The notes beneath the pieces are model-generated. The model was not told the origin of the DNA, searched no databases, and saw only the letters and a list, made by a program, of their open reading frames with translations. Positions 9,431 through 17,584 of a stretch of 64,000 nucleotides of DNA are shown piece after piece. This DNA is from an uncultured Traorella sp. (GTDB taxonomy: Bacteria > Bacillota_I > Bacilli_A > Erysipelotrichales > Erysipelotrichaceae). Location of the stretch: assembly GCA_944324265.1 (NCBI GenBank), contig CALUVS010000001.1, forward strand, positions 20,566 to 84,565. Direction: 5' to 3'. Every line of letters starts with the position of its first letter. Positions within the stretch are counted from its first letter, which is position 1. The position numbers were made by a program, and so were the translations under genes.

Positions 9431-10488
9431 TATGATGTCATTTTTATTATTTCTTCTTTTAATCTTGCTGCCATCTGACTTGTCGGCAGTTTTTCTATGA
9501 TAACGCCTTTTTTGATCAATAGGCCTTCATCTTTTCCTCCAGCAATGGCAATATCAGCATGTCGGGCTTCACCTGGTCCATTGACAGCACAGCCCATGAT
9601 AGCTACTGTGATATCAGCATTGATGGATAAAAGAAATGGTTCAATCTCTTTGATGACACTTTCGATATCATAGCTGGTTCTGCCGCACATCGGACAAGCA
9701 ATCAGATTCGGTACATTATTGATCAAGCCTAAGCATTTCAGCAGCTGTTTGCAGATGATGATTTCATTGACAGGATCTCCATTGACAGAAATGCGGATCG
9801 TATCGCCGATACCTTCATGAAGCAATATAGATAATGCAGCACTGGATTTAATGGAACTTGTCAGCATTGTGCCTGCCTCTGTTACACCCAGATGCAGCGG
9901 ATAGGGAAATGTTTGGGCAGCTAAGCGATAGACCTCAATGCATAAATTGACATCACTGGATTTAAAAGATAAAACAATATCGTGAAAATCCAGATCTTCC
10001 AATATCTTTACATGTCTTTGAGCGCTTTCGATCATTCCCTGAGCACAAGGCTTTCCGTATTTATCATGAATATCCTTTTCCAAGGATCCGGAGTTGATGC
10101 CGATGCGGATAGGAACATGATGCTTTTTGCATACTTCCACTACTTTCTGTACGTTTTCTTTTGAACCGATGTTGCCTGGATTGAGACGGATCTTATCTAC
10201 TCCGGCTTCCACAGCTGCAATTGCTACTCGATAATTATAATGAATATCCGCAACAAGCGGTATATGCACCTGCTTTTTGATCTGAGCGATGCATTGAGCC
10301 TCTTTTTCATCGACAACCGCTAAGCGTACAAGTTCACAGCCGGCTTTTTCCAATTCCAGAATTTGCTTGACAGTCGCATCAATATCACTGGTTTTGGTGT
10401 TGCACATCGATTGAATAACAACTTTATTTTGTTTTCCTATCTGCAGTCCGTTGACGAAGACAGGACGAGTTTGTTCACGATGATTCAT
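9430..10488 (-). CDS. ispG: 4-hydroxy-3-methylbut-2-en-1-yl diphosphate synthase IspG
   Basis: 352 residues of GcpE/IspG, which reduces MEcPP to HMBPP using a [4Fe-4S] cluster. The opening VQSMCNTKTSD, the middle RIGINSGSLEKD, and the cluster ligands CPMCGR and GCAVNGPGEA near the C terminus are all present. GAGGTGAAAAT precedes the ATG. It stands alone on the minus strand between two terminators and the divergent PBP gene, and matches the ispG (yqfY) location near nfo in Bacillus. Confidence 0.95.
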   Translation of the reverse strand: MNHREQTRPVFVNGLQIGKQNKVVIQSMCNTKTSDIDATVKQILELEKAGCELVRLAVVDEKEAQCIAQIKKQVHIPLVADIHYNYRVAIAAVEAGVDKIRLNPGNIGSKENVQKVVEVCKKHHVPIRIGINSGSLEKDIHDKYGKPCAQGMIESAQRHVKILEDLDFHDIVLSFKSSDVNLCIEVYRLAAQTFPYPLHLGVTEAGTMLTSSIKSSAALSILLHEGIGDTIRISVNGDPVNEIIICKQLLKCLGLINNVPNLIACPMCGRTSYDIESVIKEIEPFLLSINADITVAIMGCAVNGPGEARHADIAIAGGKDEGLLIKKGVIIEKLPTSQMAARLKEEIIKMTS

Positions 10489-10522
10489 ATTTTCACCTCA
10501 TTACAAGTATATCATAATTCGA

Positions 10523-10552
10523 TGTACAATTTCCTGTGTTTTGCGTTATAAT
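10523..10552 (+). promoter_or_regulatory. Promoter of the PBP gene, +1 at the start codon
   Basis: TGTACA at 10523-10528, an 18-base spacer and TATAAT at 10547-10552. The ATG of the following gene lies at 10559, six bases after the -10 box, so the predicted +1 falls on or next to the start codon. Confidence 0.55.
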
Positions 10553-10558
10553 AAGAAC

Positions 10559-12682
10559 ATGCTAAAAAATCCATTTCGAGAAATAGACCAAAAAAATAGA
10601 AAAAACAGTTCTGATTTATTAAAGAAACAGTTTGATTTTTTCAAGATCGTGAATCAGCGGGCCAATATTGTGATTGCCTGTATTGCTGTGTGCTTTTTGA
10701 TATTGGGCATGCGCTTGACTTATATTCAGATTTTTGAAAATGAAAGCTATACGATGAAGCTGGAAGCTTATACACGAAAGAATCAAGTAGTAACGCCTCC
10801 TCGAGGCGAGATGTATGACCGCAACGGCAATTTGCTGGTCGGCAACGATGATGTATTGAACATTACGTATTATCCGCCGAATTATGTTGATTCTTACAGT
10901 GAAGAAAAATGGCAACTGGCATATGATTTTGCTGTTGAATTTGATATCGGCAGTGAAGAAGCATCATTCCGTGAATGGCAGGATTATTATCTTCAGGTAA
11001 GTGAAGATTACGGTAATTCTTTGCTGAGCGAACAGGAAATGCAGGATGCAATTGCGAAAACCAGCGATACTGTTTCATTGGAATCTATTATTTATCCTAT
11101 TAAAATTTCCCGCATCACACAGGAAATGATTGATGAAATCAAAGAAGTTCCATTGACTGCTGAAGAAAGAGAAGCAGGCTATTTGAGCAATGAACAGAAA
11201 TACATTGCTTGGCCTGTCATGCTGAAGATGGAAAAAGCGACAGAACAGAATTCCAGCATTATTGTTGAAGATGCTTCGACAGAAGATGTGTCTTATCTGA
11301 TTGAACATAAAGTTGATTTCCCTGGTTTTGATGTTCAGGCTGACTGGAAAAGAACTTATCCGTATGGTTCCACTTTGCGTGATGTTTTCGGTACAGTTGC
11401 AACCAATGGTTTGGAAGAAGAAACCATGGATTATTATTTGGCGAAAGGCTATGCACTGAATGAACGATTTGGTTCCAGCGGATTAGAGGAGCAATATGAA
11501 AACTATCTGAAAGGTGAAAATACGATCAATGAGATTACCTATGATGAGGAAAGCGGCATTGCTATCATGACACCGATTCAGGAAGGAAAGAAGGGCTATG
11601 ATCTGCAGCTGACCATTGATATTGATCTGCAGCAGAAAGTCGATCAGATCATTCAGGATGTTTTGACGGAAGAAGAAGACAATGAATATCGTAAATATTT
11701 CGATGAAGCATTTGTTATACTGATGGATCCGAATACCGGTGAAATATTGGTCATGAGCGGACAGCAGCAGCTGGAAGATGGCGAAGGCTTTATGCCGTAT
11801 GCTTCCGGCAATTATCTGCAGAACAATATGCCGGGATCCATTGTCAAACTGGCAACTTTATATATGGGCTTAAATGAAGGGGCCGTCTCACCGGGAGAAA
11901 TTATTTTGGATGCACCGATCTGCTTCAAGGATACCGCCTGCAAAGCTTCCGCAACTAATAAAGGTCTGATTAATGATATTGAAGCCATTGCTCAATCAAG
12001 TAATGTTTATATGTTCCATATTGCCATTCGCATGGCAGGGGGCGTTTATGTACCGAATGCGCCATTGTATTTGCCTTTGTTTGAAGATACCTATGATACA
12101 TACCGCAAATACTACAGCATGTTTGGTTTAGGGGTACCGACCCAGATAGATCTGCCATTTGAAGAAAGCGGTGTTGCCGGTACAAATGACAATGAAGTTT
12201 CTTTATTGGACTATTCGATCGGTCAATATGAATCTTATACACCTCTGCAGCTGGCACAGTATGTTTCAACAGTCGCAACCGGACGTAAGGTGAAGCCTCA
12301 TTTCTTAAAAGAAGTGCGTGAAGTGAATTCTGAAGAATCTGTTGTATATCAATACGGAACACAGGTCATTTCGAATCTGTACGGAAATGAAGAATATTTG
12401 GATCGTGTCAGAGAAGGAATGATTGAATGTGTCAATACAGGCTTCTGCGGTACAAGATTCAGAAGCATGAACAAGGATATTGCTGCTAAGACTGGAACTG
12501 CCGAATTGACAAATGCCTATATTCGTACAAATTCCAGCGTTGTCGGCTTTGCTCCGGCAGATAATCCGACAATTGCGTTTGTCTGTGTCGCACCGGATTC
12601 CAACAATGATCGCAGCCAGTCCAATATCGCTGTTACAATTATGGAAAGAGTGCTGGAAGAATACTATAAAACTTATGAATAA
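10559..12682 (+). CDS. Class B penicillin-binding protein (transpeptidase)
   Basis: About 707 residues. A cytoplasmic N terminus is followed by one membrane segment (ANIVIACIAVCFLILG, near residue 40), the PBP dimerisation domain with RGEMYDRNG, and the transpeptidase domain. Active-site motifs are SIVK (SxxK), SSN (SxN) and KTGTAE (KTG). It cross-links peptidoglycan, probably during elongation (PBP2A-like; in B. subtilis pbpA is in the same neighbourhood as rpmG and yqgX). No Shine-Dalgarno sequence precedes the ATG; the only usable upstream signal is the -10 box 6 bases away. Which PBP2/PBP3 subclass it belongs to is not settled by the sequence. Confidence 0.9.
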   Translation: MLKNPFREIDQKNRKNSSDLLKKQFDFFKIVNQRANIVIACIAVCFLILGMRLTYIQIFENESYTMKLEAYTRKNQVVTPPRGEMYDRNGNLLVGNDDVLNITYYPPNYVDSYSEEKWQLAYDFAVEFDIGSEEASFREWQDYYLQVSEDYGNSLLSEQEMQDAIAKTSDTVSLESIIYPIKISRITQEMIDEIKEVPLTAEEREAGYLSNEQKYIAWPVMLKMEKATEQNSSIIVEDASTEDVSYLIEHKVDFPGFDVQADWKRTYPYGSTLRDVFGTVATNGLEEETMDYYLAKGYALNERFGSSGLEEQYENYLKGENTINEITYDEESGIAIMTPIQEGKKGYDLQLTIDIDLQQKVDQIIQDVLTEEEDNEYRKYFDEAFVILMDPNTGEILVMSGQQQLEDGEGFMPYASGNYLQNNMPGSIVKLATLYMGLNEGAVSPGEIILDAPICFKDTACKASATNKGLINDIEAIAQSSNVYMFHIAIRMAGGVYVPNAPLYLPLFEDTYDTYRKYYSMFGLGVPTQIDLPFEESGVAGTNDNEVSLLDYSIGQYESYTPLQLAQYVSTVATGRKVKPHFLKEVREVNSEESVVYQYGTQVISNLYGNEEYLDRVREGMIECVNTGFCGTRFRSMNKDIAAKTGTAELTNAYIRTNSSVVGFAPADNPTIAFVCVAPDSNNDRSQSNIAVTIMERVLEEYYKTYE

Positions 12683-12779
12683 TCATTTTTTGGCAGTCTT
12701 GCTGCCAAATCGATGAAAAAGGCGCTTAAAAGCGTAGATTATGCATAAAAATGGGGTAGAAATTTCGAAAAGACTATGA

Positions 12780-12785
12780 TATAAT
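12780..12785 (+). promoter_or_regulatory. -10 box for rpmG
   Basis: A perfect TATAAT; the -35 position (TAGAAA near 12757) is poor. An AAGGAGGATG ribosome site follows at 12799-12808, just before the rpmG ATG. Confidence 0.5.
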
Positions 12786-12812
12786 TGACTAGCGAATCAA
12801 GGAGGATGAACC

Positions 12813-12962
12813 ATGAGAGATAGATTAACTTTAAAATGTTCTGTATGTGGTGAAGAAAATTACATCTCAACTAGAAATAAAAAGAAACATCCTGACCGTA
12901 TGTCAGTTCAAAAATACTGCCCACGTTGCAATAAAAAAACAGAACACAAGGAGAAGAAATAA
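12813..12962 (+). CDS. rpmG: 50S ribosomal protein L33, zinc-binding form
   Basis: A 49-codon gene. The product begins MRDRLTLKCSVCG and carries the pair CSVC and CPRC, that is the four-cysteine (C+) form of L33, which coordinates zinc. It contains the family segment RNKKKHPDRMSVQKYCPRC. AAGGAGG stands 7-8 bases upstream. Paralogues without cysteines exist in many Bacillota to save zinc; none is in this window. Confidence 0.95.
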   Translation: MRDRLTLKCSVCGEENYISTRNKKKHPDRMSVQKYCPRCNKKTEHKEKK

Positions 12963-12985
12963 AAAGAGTCCGCAGGACTTTTTTT
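12963..12985 (+). terminator. Terminator after rpmG
   Basis: AGTCC (12967-12971), loop GCA, GGACT (12975-12979), flanked by A5G and T6. Confidence 0.75.
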
Positions 12986-13001
12986 ATATTTATGCATGAT
13001 A

Positions 13002-13601
13002 ATGAAAAATATCAAAACACTTGTTTTAGGTGAGATGCAGGTCAATTGTTATCTGATTGAAGAAAATGGTCATGTGATCATCGTTGACCCGGGATCCACT
13101 CCGCGCCGCATTTTAGAAGCGGTCGACGGCAAACAGACAGAGGCAATTCTGCTGACGCATGGACATTTTGATCACATTGGTGCTGTGGATGAATTGGTCA
13201 AGAAATTGAATTGTCCGGTATACATCAGTGAAGAGGATGCACCGATGCTTCAAGATGTTCGATTGAACGGTTCTTATATGATGCGTGAATTTACGGTTCA
13301 TACAAAGCCTAAGCATTATACTTCACATATGAAGATCGGCAGCTTTGAATTTGATGTTCTGCCAATGCCCGGACACACTTTGGGCAGTGTATGTCTGTGC
13401 ATGGAAGATGTTATGTTCAGCGGAGATGTTTTGTTTAAAGAAGGAATCGGCAGAACTGATCTGGCTTGGGCAAGTCCGAGTCAGATGGTCAATACATGCA
13501 AAGCTTTATCTGCAATGACAAAGGACTGGATCGTTTATCCTGGACATGGTCCATCTACAACCTTATTTTATGAATTTGAACATAATCCATATTTAAAATG
13601 A
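13002..13601 (+). CDS. MBL-fold metal-dependent hydrolase, YqgX-like
   Basis: 199 residues of the glyoxalase II-like metallo-beta-lactamase fold. The metal motif is THGHFDH, with further ligands in MPGHTLGSVCL, FSGDVLF and YPGHGP. Probably a cytosolic thioester hydrolase; the substrate is not known. It matches yqgX, which lies just before comGA in B. subtilis. No ribosome site is visible before either ATG (12996 or 13002); a weak TATATT at 12985-12990 directly after the rpmG terminator leaves only a very short leader. Confidence 0.85.
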   Translation: MKNIKTLVLGEMQVNCYLIEENGHVIIVDPGSTPRRILEAVDGKQTEAILLTHGHFDHIGAVDELVKKLNCPVYISEEDAPMLQDVRLNGSYMMREFTVHTKPKHYTSHMKIGSFEFDVLPMPGHTLGSVCLCMEDVMFSGDVLFKEGIGRTDLAWASPSQMVNTCKALSAMTKDWIVYPGHGPSTTLFYEFEHNPYLK

Positions 13602-13627
13602 TCATCTTGAAAAAGATGATTTTTTTT
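13601..13627 (+). terminator. Terminator after the MBL hydrolase
   Basis: ATCATCTT (13601-13608) pairs with AAGATGAT (13613-13620), followed by seven T. It separates the hydrolase from the comG operon. Confidence 0.8.
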
Positions 13628-13671
13628 GTTCTTTTTTCTGTTTGCTGCCTATAAAAATAGTGAGGTGGTTT

Positions 13672-14661
13672 ATGAAAGAATTATTTTATGATTTGATCTT
13701 ACTGGCTCAAAAGGAAAAAGCCAGTGATATTCATTTTATGATCAAAGATGATGTCTGTATATGTTCATTGAGAACATTAAAAGGCTTTAAAAAAATTGAT
13801 CTTGAGCAGGGGATGCAGCTTTTTCAATATATCAAGTATCGGGCTAATTTGGATCTGGGCAATTTGATGACGCCTCAATCAGGAACCTTTGATCTGCTGT
13901 TCAATGAGAAAATCCATTTATATTTTCGGTTTTCTTTGATTGCAACACTTCAGTCACAAACAGGGGTCCTGCGTATTCTCAACAATCATGCACAATTTCA
14001 GATCAAAGATCTGACCAAGGATAAAAAGCAGCAGGAATTATTTTTGCAATGGTGTCATATGCGGACAGGATTGATTTGTTTCAGCGGACCGACCAATTCC
14101 GGAAAAACGACAACACTGAATGCTTTGTTAAGTGAGATCAGCCGCAATGAACAACTGAAAGTCATTACTTTGGAAGATCCTATTGAAATATTGAATCCTG
14201 CTTTTCTGCAGCTGCAGGTGAATGAAAAATTGAATTTTACTTATGAAGAGGGAATTCGTCAGCTGCTGCGTCATGATCCGGATGTTATCATGATCGGTGA
14301 AATCAGAGATGCTGTCACAGCTGCAATGACCTTTCGCTGTGCTTTAAGCGGACATTTGGTATTTACAACGATTCATGCGAAAAGTGCTCAGGAAGCAATC
14401 AAGCGATTGGAGGAGTTTGGTCTTGATAAAAGAGAATTGACGGATACACTTACAGTTGTTGTCAATCAGCGTCTTTATCCCAATAAAAAAAGAAAGGAGC
14501 GAATTTGTATTTATGAGATCCTTCATGGAAAAGCTTTATGCGATGTTTTGGCAGGCCGAAAACCAACCAATCATGAAACAATTCAAATGCGCATCCAAAA
14601 AGCTGTCGATGCCAATGAAATTTCCTTGGATGATGCCCGCTACGACCTGCTGGATCAATAA
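13672..14661 (+). CDS. comGA: Competence pilus assembly ATPase ComGA
   Basis: 329 residues of the GspE/PilB ATPase family, driving assembly of the transformation pilus at the inner face of the membrane. The Walker A is GPTNSGKTTT (residues 139-148). The Asp box (VITLEDPIE), Walker B region (HDPDVIMIGEIRD) and His box (FTTIHA) follow. It lacks the long N1 domain of PilB and is short, as ComGA is. GAGGTGG precedes the ATG. It is the first gene of a complete comGA-GG operon. Confidence 0.95.
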   Translation: MKELFYDLILLAQKEKASDIHFMIKDDVCICSLRTLKGFKKIDLEQGMQLFQYIKYRANLDLGNLMTPQSGTFDLLFNEKIHLYFRFSLIATLQSQTGVLRILNNHAQFQIKDLTKDKKQQELFLQWCHMRTGLICFSGPTNSGKTTTLNALLSEISRNEQLKVITLEDPIEILNPAFLQLQVNEKLNFTYEEGIRQLLRHDPDVIMIGEIRDAVTAAMTFRCALSGHLVFTTIHAKSAQEAIKRLEEFGLDKRELTDTLTVVVNQRLYPNKKRKERICIYEILHGKALCDVLAGRKPTNHETIQMRIQKAVDANEISLDDARYDLLDQ

Positions 14662-15598
14662 AAAAGATCTGCGGGTCATGGGACTTCTTTTATCAAAAGG
14701 CTATCCGATTGGGGAAGCATTGAGGATGCTGGATGAGAAATATATCGGTATTGTCGAAAAACTCGAAGAGGGAGAGAAATTAGAACAATTTATTCCTTTT
14801 CATAAGAAGAACAGCTTCTATTCACAATTGAAGTTTTTTATGAGTGTATCTCCCATGCATGAAGCGATTGAAATTGCTTTTGATTATGAAAAACTGCATC
14901 AGAACTTATTGGAGCTTGTTTTAAAACAGATTACTTATCCGATATTTGTTCTGTGCTTAGCTATCGGTGTATTTTTTCTTTTTGAGATCATGATCTACCC
15001 GCAGCTGCTGACATTTGTCAGTTCAGCTGAACAAAATCCATTATTTTTTCAGCTGATGCATTTCATTTTGATCATGTTATTTCTTTTGCTTTTTGTCTTG
15101 CTTGTTTTCATTGCTTTGATTCATTTCAACAGAGATTTTTATCATCTTGTATTTGATAAGTTTTTGGTTCAGCTGCCATTTATCAAAAGTTATGTCTCTT
15201 ATCAATTTGCCTCTTATTTATTGCTTTTTATGAGAAAAGGCTATGCGACTCGTCAAATCTTACAGGCATTATGCCATTTATCCAGACAATCTCCTTTGTC
15301 TTGGCTGGCGGCAGATCTGAATCAGATGAGCGAAAGCGGGCAGGAGTATATGCCGATGATCAATAAACATGTTTATCTGACGGATAGTTTTTGCTTTTTC
15401 TTTCGTATAGGATATTATGCTTCGACTCTTGAAAGTACACTGAAAGATTATCTGGATTATCAGCAAGATCAATTTCAGCGTCATCTGAAGTATTTCAGCA
15501 TTGCTGTTTCACTTTTCAGCTATGGCTTTATTGCCGTATTAGTTGCTATGATTTATCAAATGCTTTTAAGTCCGCTCGAAATGTTAACGATAATGTAA
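14630..15598 (+). CDS. comGB: Competence pilus platform protein ComGB (start uncertain)
   Basis: About 320 residues of the GspF/PilC fold, the membrane platform for pseudopilus assembly. It has the conserved opening (NKKDLRVMGLLLSKGYPIGEAL), then membrane segments near FVLCLAIGVFFLFEI, LMHFILIMLFLLLFVLL and a last one close to the C terminus (SLFSYGFIAVLVAMIYQ). The frame is open far upstream inside comGA. I chose the ATG at 14630, which gives the length of B. subtilis ComGB, but no clear ribosome site is present and 14609 or 14678 are alternatives. Confidence 0.88.
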   Translation: MMPATTCWINKKDLRVMGLLLSKGYPIGEALRMLDEKYIGIVEKLEEGEKLEQFIPFHKKNSFYSQLKFFMSVSPMHEAIEIAFDYEKLHQNLLELVLKQITYPIFVLCLAIGVFFLFEIMIYPQLLTFVSSAEQNPLFFQLMHFILIMLFLLLFVLLVFIALIHFNRDFYHLVFDKFLVQLPFIKSYVSYQFASYLLLFMRKGYATRQILQALCHLSRQSPLSWLAADLNQMSESGQEYMPMINKHVYLTDSFCFFFRIGYYASTLESTLKDYLDYQQDQFQRHLKYFSIAVSLFSYGFIAVLVAMIYQMLLSPLEMLTIM

Positions 15599-15607
15599 GG
15601 AGGAACT

Positions 15608-15901
15608 ATGAAAAAAGGATTTACGATTTTGGAAATGATTTTAGTTTTATCTGTCATATCACTGATCTTTTTGATTACTTTGCCGAATATCCAGCAGAAA
15701 AATGAGATTATTCAGAAAAAGGGGTGTGAAGCGCTGATCGAAGTAGTGAATTCACAGATTTTGCTGTATGAACTTGAAAATTTAGAGACCCCTAGTGATA
15801 TCAGCCAGCTGATTGACGGCGGTTATCTAAAAGAAGGACAGCAAAGATGTCCGAATGGCCAGCAGATTCAGATTGTCGAGGGTGAAGCCAGTGCACAGTA
15901 G
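15608..15901 (+). CDS. comGC: Major pseudopilin ComGC
   Basis: 97 residues. A type IV prepilin start: the short leader MKKG, cleavage before F5, then FTILEMILVLSVISLIFLI, with the glutamate at +5 of the mature chain. This is the main subunit of the DNA-uptake pilus, cleaved and methylated by a ComC-type peptidase (not in this window). AAGGAGGAACT precedes the ATG. Two cysteines (C39 and C80) could form the disulfide known in ComGC. The end overlaps comGD by 11 bases. Confidence 0.95.
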   Translation: MKKGFTILEMILVLSVISLIFLITLPNIQQKNEIIQKKGCEALIEVVNSQILLYELENLETPSDISQLIDGGYLKEGQQRCPNGQQIQIVEGEASAQ

Positions 15902-16262
15902 AGGTTTTACAATGATTGAGATGATTTTTGTATTGATGATTGCAATGATCTTTGTTTTGATCAGTACTCATACAAGGCCGAATTCCATGCATCTGCAGGC
16001 TCAAAGAATTACAGAACTGCTTCATTTAGCGCAATTGAGATCTATAATGAATGCTGAAAATGTCAGAATCGAATTTGATGGAAAGATATTGTATATTGAT
16101 GAACAAAGCTATGATTTATCCCCGTTAGTATGTGAACATGAACAATTTCATTACAATGAACTCGGTCATATCTCACAAGCAGATACAATTTCTTGCTTTC
16201 AGAATGAAAAGGAAATTCAATTTGTTTTTCAATTAGGAAGCGGGTGGCAGCGTGTACAGTAG
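15891..16262 (+). CDS. comGD: Minor pseudopilin ComGD (GTG start)
   Basis: About 123 residues. The chosen GTG has GAGGGTG six bases upstream and gives the prepilin leader MHSRG, then FTMIEMIFVLMIAMIFVLI. A longer frame from 15855 exists but would hide the leader signal. It is a minor pilin, likely part of the tip or initiation complex. Overlaps comGC by 11 bases and comGE by 11 bases. Confidence 0.88.
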   Translation: MHSRGFTMIEMIFVLMIAMIFVLISTHTRPNSMHLQAQRITELLHLAQLRSIMNAENVRIEFDGKILYIDEQSYDLSPLVCEHEQFHYNELGHISQADTISCFQNEKEIQFVFQLGSGWQRVQ

Positions 16263-16428
16263 AAAGGGATTTATGCTTGTGGAAGCATTGCTGGTATTTG
16301 CTTTGTGCATATTGATCGTGGCAGCTGTTGTCAGCGGCAGCTTTGATGTTTCAATCATGGATGACCAAATTCAGCTGATAGAGAAGAGCAGTGCAGATGA
16401 GAAACTGCGGGATGCTTATGGTACGTAA
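16252..16428 (+). CDS. comGE: Short minor pseudopilin ComGE-like (58 aa)
   Basis: A 58-codon frame beginning GTG. The product starts MYSRKG then FMLVEALLVFALCILIVAAVV, a textbook prepilin N terminus, with a short globular tail ending in RDAYGT. GGGTGG stands just upstream. It is about half the length of B. subtilis ComGE, so nearly all of it is the pilin helix. Function as a minor pilin is inferred from order in the operon (between D and F). Confidence 0.85.
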   Translation: MYSRKGFMLVEALLVFALCILIVAAVVSGSFDVSIMDDQIQLIEKSSADEKLRDAYGT

Positions 16429-16804
16429 AGGATTTACGATGATTGAAGCCCTATTTTCACTGATGATTCTTTCATTCAGTTTTGTTTTGCTTGCAATAGG
16501 ACTTCCATCCCTTCATAAAATAACAGCTGTTCGATATCCTGTTGAAGAAGAAATTGCTTTGCGTCAGATTCGCCGCTTGCTGCTTTTGAGTGAGGATATT
16601 CAGTGCAGCGGCACACAGCTGGATTTCTGGTATCAGGATGATTGGTTTACACTTCTTTTGGATGGCAATCGATTGGTGCGGGTGGATGGTTATTTGATTT
16701 ATATGGAGAATATTGATTCGCTGGAATTTCGCGAAAAGAAGGGATGTATTTATCTTTACTATGAAAAAAATCAGAAAGCAAAGGAACGTCTGCTTGTTTG
16801 TTAG
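16418..16804 (+). CDS. comGF: Minor pseudopilin ComGF
   Basis: About 128 residues. From the ATG at 16418 the leader is MVRKG, then FTMIEALFSLMILSFSFVLLAIG. The C-terminal half, with FWYQDDWFTLLLDGNRLVR and later IYLYYEKN, resembles the ComGF domain. In-frame ATGs at 16391, 16397 and 16412 exist; 16418 is preferred because it gives a usual leader and the same 11-base overlap as at the other junctions. Confidence 0.85.
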   Translation: MVRKGFTMIEALFSLMILSFSFVLLAIGLPSLHKITAVRYPVEEEIALRQIRRLLLLSEDIQCSGTQLDFWYQDDWFTLLLDGNRLVRVDGYLIYMENIDSLEFREKKGCIYLYYEKNQKAKERLLVC

Positions 16805-17153
16805 AAGAGGTTTTGCATCAATATCACTGGTTTTTCTTCTGCAGCTTTTCATGGCAGTCTTGCTTCTGCTTCAGGTTCGGCTGCAGATACTGACTGAAAT
16901 GAAGAAACAGACGTATGAATTGGAATTGATTGAAATAGAACTGGTCAATCATCTGAAGCAGACACTGGCCAATTATCAAACGGAAGAAGAATCATTGCAG
17001 ATTCAGGGAATTGAAGTCAATATTAATTATGGAGAATTAGAAGCATTTGCAGAGATTCATACAAATCCTATCCGGCAATTGCATGTCGTCTATGATGATA
17101 TATGGATGTGCATCAGTGAATTTGAATATGTTGAAGGAATTGATGCAGACTAA
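16794..17153 (+). CDS. comGG: Minor pseudopilin ComGG-like (TTG start)
   Basis: About 119 residues. The TTG at 16794 has AAAGGA eight bases upstream and gives MFVRRG then FASISLVFLLQLFMAVLLLLQ, a prepilin-like helix lacking the usual E5. The rest is helical then beta-like, with no family I recognise, as is usual for ComGG. An ATG at 16761 in frame is possible but has no ribosome site. Overlaps comGF by 11 bases. Confidence 0.75.
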   Translation: MFVRRGFASISLVFLLQLFMAVLLLLQVRLQILTEMKKQTYELELIEIELVNHLKQTLANYQTEEESLQIQGIEVNINYGELEAFAEIHTNPIRQLHVVYDDIWMCISEFEYVEGIDAD

Positions 17154-17167
17154 AAATGAGGTGGCTT

Positions 17168-17497
17168 ATGAAAAACAGTTTGGTGGCCAGTTTCTTTTAT
17201 TTTCTATTATGTACATTTTTCATTGCCGGTACTTTTTTGCCGATAAAAGCATTTCTTTTATGTTTTATTTATTTCGGCTATAGCTGGCTGATCCGCTTTT
17301 TCTATAAAAAGAATGAAAGAAAAGATGTAGAAGCGAAGGATTTTATGGCTGCGGGAATGTTTACTTTGCTTGTATTGTTTCTCCACATATGGACAGGCGG
17401 CCAGATTGAAATAGTTCAAGTCATTATTCTATTCTGTATCAATTGCATTGCCAGTGTTAATTTTGGAGCTTTATTGCGCTATGAGATACTTACATAG
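17168..17497 (+). CDS. Small membrane protein at the end of the comG operon
   Basis: 109 residues with GAGGTGG before the ATG. Three or four hydrophobic segments (SFFYFLLCTFFIAGTFLP, AFLLCFIYFGYSWLIRFF, FMAAGMFTLLVLFLHIW, VQVIILFCINCIASVNFG). A charged loop KKNERKDVEAKD separates the second and third. I do not recognise a family. It lies 14 bases after comGG and no terminator separates them, so co-transcription with the pilus genes is likely, but a role in competence is only a guess. Confidence 0.7.
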   Translation: MKNSLVASFFYFLLCTFFIAGTFLPIKAFLLCFIYFGYSWLIRFFYKKNERKDVEAKDFMAAGMFTLLVLFLHIWTGGQIEIVQVIILFCINCIASVNFGALLRYEILT

Positions 17498-17526
17498 CAT
17501 TTTATCATCAAAAAGTGCCTGTTTTA

Positions 17527-17554
17527 TTGACAAAATGAAGATTTTCGTTACAAT
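17527..17554 (+). promoter_or_regulatory. SigA-type promoter for efp
   Basis: A perfect TTGACA (17527-17532), a 16-base spacer and TACAAT (17549-17554). Confidence 0.65.
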
Positions 17555-17584
17555 AAAGGGTGGACTTTAGAAGGAGTGAAAATA

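Noticed and set aside
12689..12709. An 8-bp perfect hairpin (TTTGGCAG/CTGCCAAA) after the PBP gene
   Set aside because: No T-run on either strand, so I do not call it a terminator. It could be a processing or stability element, but nothing more supports that.
12985..13004. A fourth leaderless case at the MBL hydrolase
   Set aside because: There is no ribosome site, but the TATATT has no matching -35 and overlaps the T-run of a terminator, so the promoter cannot be supported.
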